DNA of 13,723 bases from Sedimentisphaerales bacterium (GTDB taxonomy: Bacteria > Planctomycetota > Phycisphaerae > Sedimentisphaerales > SG8-4): positions 1-13,723 of the forward strand of contig JAFGCA010000567.1 of the NCBI GenBank assembly GCA_016932895.1, written 5' to 3'. The notes under the pieces were generated by a model. It was not told the DNA's origin. It saw only the letters and a program-made list of their open reading frames with translations, and did not search any database. The stretch's first letter is position 1, and the number at the start of each line of letters is the position of its first letter. This document shows positions 9,684 to 13,723 of the stretch, piece by piece. The position numbers and the translations under genes were made by a program.

Positions 9684-9711
9684 TGTCATTGCGTGCGAAG
9701 CGAAGCAGTCT
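9684..9711 (+). repeat. Fragment of a dispersed 'CATTGCG...GAAGCGAAGCA' repeat
   Basis: The element reads TGTCATTGCG, then TGCGAAGCGAAGCAGTCT. I recall this pattern (near GTCATTGCGAGCGAAGCGAAGC) as a widespread palindromic-type intergenic repeat in many bacteria; its reverse translation gives the familiar 'LLRFARND'. Only one arm is obvious here. It ends about 45 bp before the SDR start codon, so it forms part of that gene's upstream region. Confidence 0.55.
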
Positions 9712-9756
9712 ATGGCCGCAGGGTTTGGGGAACGCGGTACGATGAGATAGTCTCTT

Positions 9757-10659
9757 ATGGCCAATGATAGGGCGAAACCTGTACTGCTGGTGACCGGTGC
9801 CAGCGGACTCCTGGGTTGGGCGATTTGCCAGACGACCAGGGAATCCTGGGCGACGGTCGGAACGGCGCATCGACATTCGTTATCGTGTCCCGGCGTGCAA
9901 ACGCGAAGCGTGGACGTGACGGATTATTCCGCGCTGAAGCAGTTGTTCGCCAGCGTTCGACCTGATGCCGTCATCCATGCCGCGGCGCTGTCCGATCCCA
10001 ACTACTGCCAGGAACATCCGGACGAGTCTGAATCGGTCAACGTGACTGCATCGGCGAACATCGCGGGGCTCTGCGCGCAATCGGGCACCCCCTGTGCGTT
10101 CACGTCGTCGGATCTTGTATTCGATGGCGAACATCCGCCGTACAACGAGGAGTCGCCCGAAAATCCCATCTCCCTCTACGGCGAGCAAAAGGTGCGCGCA
10201 GAGATTGCCATGCGCGATCGCCACCCGACGGTTGTCGCATGTCGTTTGCCCCTGATGTTCGGCGTGGGCAGCCCTGCCGCCAACGGCCCCTTCGTGCGGA
10301 TGATCCAGGCAATGAAGACGGGCCGGGAGGTAAGGCTGTTTGTCGACGAAGGACGCACTCCGGTTAGCACGGAGGCAGCGGCGAGAGGACTGGTTCTTGC
10401 GTTACAGAAATGTGCCGGCGGCACTCTCCACCTCGGCGGTCTCGAAAGCATCAGCAGATGGGATTTGGGGAGGCTTGCCGCCGAAGTACTCGACTTGAGG
10501 CAGGCGCGAATCGTGTCATGCCGTCAGGCAGACGTACCGATGCCTGCTCCCCGGGCCCGGGATGTGTCGCTCGACAGCACCAAGGCCAGAGCGATTGGCT
10601 ATCGGCCGGGGACCCTCCGGGAAGAACTGCACCGTCTCGGCCCACGTCTGGTAGGGTGA
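9757..10659 (+). CDS. RmlD-like NAD(P)-dependent sugar epimerase/reductase (extended SDR)
   Basis: The product has 300 residues, a typical length for dTDP-4-dehydrorhamnose reductase (RmlD) and related extended SDRs. A Rossmann NAD(P) motif T13-G-A-S-G-L-L-G20 is followed by 'DVTDYSALKQLF', 'PDAVIHAAAL' and 'TSSDLVFDG' (116-124), which matches 'STDYVFDG' of RmlD. The catalytic pair is Tyr141 and Lys145 in 'YGEQK'. All catalytic residues are present, so it should be active, probably on a nucleotide sugar or related ketone. No other rhamnose genes lie nearby, so the substrate is open and a general SDR role is possible. The ribosome site is weak (GAGA about 9 nt upstream). The gene stands alone, 265 bp after the membrane protein, and need not belong to the TIR pair. 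Confidence 0.88.
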   Translation: MANDRAKPVLLVTGASGLLGWAICQTTRESWATVGTAHRHSLSCPGVQTRSVDVTDYSALKQLFASVRPDAVIHAAALSDPNYCQEHPDESESVNVTASANIAGLCAQSGTPCAFTSSDLVFDGEHPPYNEESPENPISLYGEQKVRAEIAMRDRHPTVVACRLPLMFGVGSPAANGPFVRMIQAMKTGREVRLFVDEGRTPVSTEAAARGLVLALQKCAGGTLHLGGLESISRWDLGRLAAEVLDLRQARIVSCRQADVPMPAPRARDVSLDSTKARAIGYRPGTLREELHRLGPRLVG

Positions 10660-11255
10660 AGAGAGCACAGAAGGCATCGGGGGAATTGCACGGGCAGGCA
10701 TATGACGCCGGTCAGGCTGCCGTCGATTCCGTCGACGAAAGCGTTACCGGTTTCCTGGATGGCGCAGGGTCCGCCCTTGTCCTGCCAGGAGCCGCCGGTG
10801 ATGAATTTGCCCGGGCGCTTGACTTGCGGGAGGAATGTTGGCAGAATGGGGTTATCGGACCGCCGATTCCTGTGCCCAAGGCGCTGGTTTTCCGCCACGC
10901 GTTCGGATCGATCAAGCCGACGAGGGTAGCCTGGGAGGTCGGGCAGGGCGCGGCTCGTTTGATGCTTCCCTGCCGGGTTTCGGGGAAGCGGCGACCACGC
11001 AGGAAGTTGTGCGGCGAAAGAGCGCAACGGAGGTCCACATCTACATCTTGCGTGGTCGATGAATTCTGCCGGCAGCGGCTAAGGAGACGTCTCACAACGG
11101 CCGAAGAAGAAGCGGCATGTTCGGCGTCTGTGAAACGCTTCCACGACGTAAGTGCAAATCATCGTTTGTATCGGTCGAAGGCGGCCAGCTGTAGAGGTTT
11201 GAGAGGCAATCACATATTCTCAATCCCCGCAATCGCGGTTCTAAGGAGGACAACC
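10660..11255. other. Stretch of about 0.6 kb without a convincing gene
   Basis: Several overlapping open frames exist on both strands but none has a clear ribosome site. The minus frame 11027-10599 contains the most protein-like segment ('GKFITGGSWQDKGGPCAIQ', around 10810-10750) but overlaps the end of the SDR gene and has no recognised domain. It could be a decayed gene. The last bases before 11256 hold the ribosome site of the right LamG gene and no clear promoter. Confidence 0.45.
11243..11249 (+). promoter_or_regulatory. Ribosome binding site of the right LamG gene
   Basis: A full AAGGAGG lies 6 nt before the ATG at 11256, the same strength and spacing as for the left LamG paralogue. 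It fixes the start. Confidence 0.8.
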
Positions 11256-13723
11256 ATGTTTAAGAAATCTCAATGTGTCTGGCTGATGGTATTGAGCGTC
11301 AGTCTGATCGCTGGACCTGCGGACGCGAATCTGATCGTGAACGGCAGCTTCGAAAGCCCGCAGAGTGGGCCAGGCAACAGTCGGGGGACCGAGTTGGGTA
11401 CCCTTTGGTTCGCTGCAGGCGCGTGGGGGGCCGAGGATGTCGACGGTTGGGACCGTACTGACCGAATCTGGCACGTGACGGACGGAGGAGCCGGCATCAT
11501 GCCGGACGGCGAGTTTGCTGAGAGTCTGGATGCCAGTTTCGAGCACAATGGAATCGACGTGCTCTCGCAGAGCGGTCTGAACCTGAAGGCTGGGACCCGC
11601 TATCTGCTCACGTTCTACCTGTGGGGCGAAAGCGGCAATCCTCGTGTCCTCGTGACTCTCTCCGGTCCGGAGACGATTCTGTTGTTGGACAATTATGAGA
11701 GCGATTGGACTGACGGTGAAGCAGAATTCGTTTCCGCCAGATTCGTGCCGAACGTAACGGGCGAGTACACGATAGAGTTCAGCGGAGACAGTTACGAGGG
11801 GGCAAACGTTCATTATCACGCATGGATCGACGACGTATATCTGGATGAGGACACCATCGCGATCAAGTCCAACCCGGCCGACGGGGCCATGATCGAGACC
11901 ACCAGCCCCACGTTGAGATGGGAAGGACCGGGTCTCTCCCACAACGTCTACTTCGGCGAGAGTTTCGACGCAGTCGATCAGGCCACACCGGAGGACGAGA
12001 CGTTCATGGGCAACCAGACGGAGCTCACGTTCCTTCCGCCAGATTTGACCCCGGGCCAGACCTACTATTGGCGCGTGGACGAGGTTGACGACAGCGATCC
12101 CAACAGCCCCTGGAAAGGCCACGTGTGGAGCTTCTGGATTCGGCCGGCGGCGGCCTGGAGCCCTGCTCCCACCAACGGGATCGCGTTCGTGGATACGGAG
12201 GGTGATCTGACGTGGGAACCGGGTTTGGGAGCCTTGTTCCACACCGTTTACTTTGGCGCGAGCTTCGACGAGGTCAACGATGCCGTCGCGGGCGGTTTCA
12301 TGACAGCCGATGCGGCCTACGATCCCGGCCCTCTTGAATTGGACACAACGTATTACTGGCGGGTCGATGAGTTCAGCATGAGCGGGACCCTCAAGGGCGA
12401 AGTCTGGAGCTTCCGCACCTTGCCTGAGATTCCGGTCGCCGACGACCCGAATCTCGTTCTCTGGTACACGCTGGATGAAGGCAACGGAGCCACTGCGGTC
12501 GACTGGTCCGGCCATGGGCATCACGGGAGCATCCTGGGCCGAGCTCAATGGGTAGACGGGGCCCACGGCGGCGCCCTGGACTTCGACGGGATCTCGACGT
12601 GCATTGATATGGACGATGCTGTGGCAGAGAGCACGCTCTCGCTGGCCATGTGGCTCAAGCCGCGAGACATACCGTACACGACCGGCTACTATGCCGTCCT
12701 GCATAACGATCAGTGGAATGCGGGCTCCGTCCACGTCCACCTGAGAGCCAACACCAGCCTGTACGGCGTGGATATCAACGGCGGCGGGGCCGTGACCTCA
12801 ACAACGGTCCTGCGCTCCGGCGAGTGGTACCATTTGGCCGCCCTGATCGACGCTGCGGGCACTGGAAATCAACTGTACGTCAACGGCGTACTGGAGTCCA
12901 CCGCTGCACCGGCGGGTACGCCGTATTTGGGACCCTTGAACTTTGGCGCCTGGACGAACAATCAACGGTTCTACCATGGACTGATGGACGACATTCGCAT
13001 TTACGACGACCTGCTGGCCGAGGAGGAGATCCAGCAACTTCTCCGCGGCGATCCACTGCTTGCCTGGACTCCCCATCCGGATCGCGCCGCGATCGTGGAC
13101 ATTCGAGACGCGACGTCGCTGAACTGGCAGGCCGGCGATACGGCGGCCTCGCATGACGTCTACTTCGGCGCCGACAGAGATGCCGTGGCCGCGGCCGACG
13201 AAGATGCGCCCGAGTTCCAGGGCAATCAGCCGGGCACCGGCTTCTCATTGGCCGGCCTGGTCGAGTTCGGCGGTGGCGACTACTTCTGGCGGATCGATGA
13301 GGTCGAGGCCGATGAAACCGTCCATACCGGCAATATCTGGATGTTCTCGGTGCCCGACTTCCTGACGGTGGACGACTTCGAGAGTTACAGCAACGAGGTT
13401 GGCTCCCGCGCCTTCGAGAAGTGGATTGACGGCATCGGCTTCACCCAGCCGGTGGACACTCCAGGCAACATGACGGGCGCGATGGTCGGCCACGATATCT
13501 GGAGCGTGGAGAGCCCGTACTACGAGGGCACCATTATGGAGACCGCCAACGTCCACGGCGGCGCCCAGGCCCTGCCGATCTACTACGACAACACGGTGGC
13601 CCCCGCTGTTTCCGAGGCGGATCGCACCTTCACGCCGGGACAGAACTGGACGGCAGAAGGCGTGACAACACTGGTCGTGCACTTCCGCGGCGCGGCCGAC
13701 AACACGGGTGATTTGTACGTCAA
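11256..13723 (+). CDS. Secreted LamG protein with N-terminal CBM-like domain, C-terminus cut by window edge
   Basis: The frame is open for 822 codons to the window end. Residues 1-24 are a signal peptide with ADA before Asn25. Residues 25-about 198 begin 'NLIVNGSFESP' and end 'WIDDVYLDED', the pattern of galactose-binding-like beta-sandwich domains (CBM4/9- or DUF642-like). Two fibronectin-like modules follow (about 202-296 and 297-386, each with 'YYWRVDE'), then a LamG fold (about 400-600, 'WYTLDEGNG' to 'DDIRIYDDLL'), a third module (605-702) and a 'VDDFESYSNEVGSR' module (from 704). From about residue 202 onward it matches the left LamG protein module for module and often residue for residue; only the N-terminal domain differs. 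It is probably exported and binds glycans at or outside the cell surface. Whether it has an anchor or sorting signal lies beyond the window. Confidence 0.88.
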   Translation, partial: MFKKSQCVWLMVLSVSLIAGPADANLIVNGSFESPQSGPGNSRGTELGTLWFAAGAWGAEDVDGWDRTDRIWHVTDGGAGIMPDGEFAESLDASFEHNGIDVLSQSGLNLKAGTRYLLTFYLWGESGNPRVLVTLSGPETILLLDNYESDWTDGEAEFVSARFVPNVTGEYTIEFSGDSYEGANVHYHAWIDDVYLDEDTIAIKSNPADGAMIETTSPTLRWEGPGLSHNVYFGESFDAVDQATPEDETFMGNQTELTFLPPDLTPGQTYYWRVDEVDDSDPNSPWKGHVWSFWIRPAAAWSPAPTNGIAFVDTEGDLTWEPGLGALFHTVYFGASFDEVNDAVAGGFMTADAAYDPGPLELDTTYYWRVDEFSMSGTLKGEVWSFRTLPEIPVADDPNLVLWYTLDEGNGATAVDWSGHGHHGSILGRAQWVDGAHGGALDFDGISTCIDMDDAVAESTLSLAMWLKPRDIPYTTGYYAVLHNDQWNAGSVHVHLRANTSLYGVDINGGGAVTSTTVLRSGEWYHLAALIDAAGTGNQLYVNGVLESTAAPAGTPYLGPLNFGAWTNNQRFYHGLMDDIRIYDDLLAEEEIQQLLRGDPLLAWTPHPDRAAIVDIRDATSLNWQAGDTAASHDVYFGADRDAVAAADEDAPEFQGNQPGTGFSLAGLVEFGGGDYFWRIDEVEADETVHTGNIWMFSVPDFLTVDDFESYSNEVGSRAFEKWIDGIGFTQPVDTPGNMTGAMVGHDIWSVESPYYEGTIMETANVHGGAQALPIYYDNTVAPAVSEADRTFTPGQNWTAEGVTTLVVHFRGAADNTGDLYV

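Noticed and set aside
11241..12740. Minus-strand open frame of 499 codons
   Set aside because: It is antisense to the right LamG gene and resembles the antisense frame of the left paralogue only because the two real genes are related.

Overview
The window looks like a piece of a high-G+C Planctomycetes genome, most likely of the Phycisphaerae/Sedimentisphaerales type. This is inferred from two very large secreted LamG proteins with repeated 'YYWRVDE' fibronectin-like modules and a 'VDDFESY' module, and from short intergenic repeats whose translation reads 'NEPNF'. I recall both as typical of that group but could not search for them. No rRNA, tRNA, CRISPR array or transposase is visible.

Layout, left to right. 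(1) Bases 1-2610, minus strand: a secreted multidomain LamG protein, cut by the window edge at its C-terminus. (2) 2611-2770: a compact divergent promoter region with an 8-bp inverted repeat centred on a shared -10 region. (3) 2771-3682, plus: an AraC-family regulator with an N-terminal cupin. (4) 3808-6402, plus: glycogen/alpha-glucan phosphorylase (glgP) with its own promoter-like site. (5) 6403-7453: about 1 kb without a convincing gene, holding three copies of a short repeat and, at its end, a good promoter, a 12-bp palindrome and a leader hairpin. (6) 7454-8950 and 8994-9491, plus: a TIR-PfkB fusion followed by a small three-helix membrane protein. (7) 9492-9756: spacer with a fragment of a dispersed palindromic-type repeat. 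(8) 9757-10659, plus: an RmlD-like extended SDR. (9) 10660-11255: no convincing gene. (10) 11256-13723, plus: a second LamG protein, paralogous to the first, in opposite orientation and also cut by the window edge.

Functionally there are three layers. The outer LamG proteins are probably cell-surface or exported carbohydrate/protein-binding factors; the left one may be controlled by the divergent AraC-type regulator. GlgP is core storage-glucan metabolism. Between them lies an accessory block (about 6.4-11.2 kb) with more mixed codon use, repeats and the TIR gene pair.

The best candidate for an undescribed system is the TIR-PfkB plus membrane-protein pair. It joins a probable NAD-cleaving TIR domain with an intact putative catalytic Glu to a ribokinase-fold domain, and lies next to a membrane protein. 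The pair sits behind a strong promoter with a perfect operator-like palindrome. A defence or stress-signalling role is inference from the domains and layout only.
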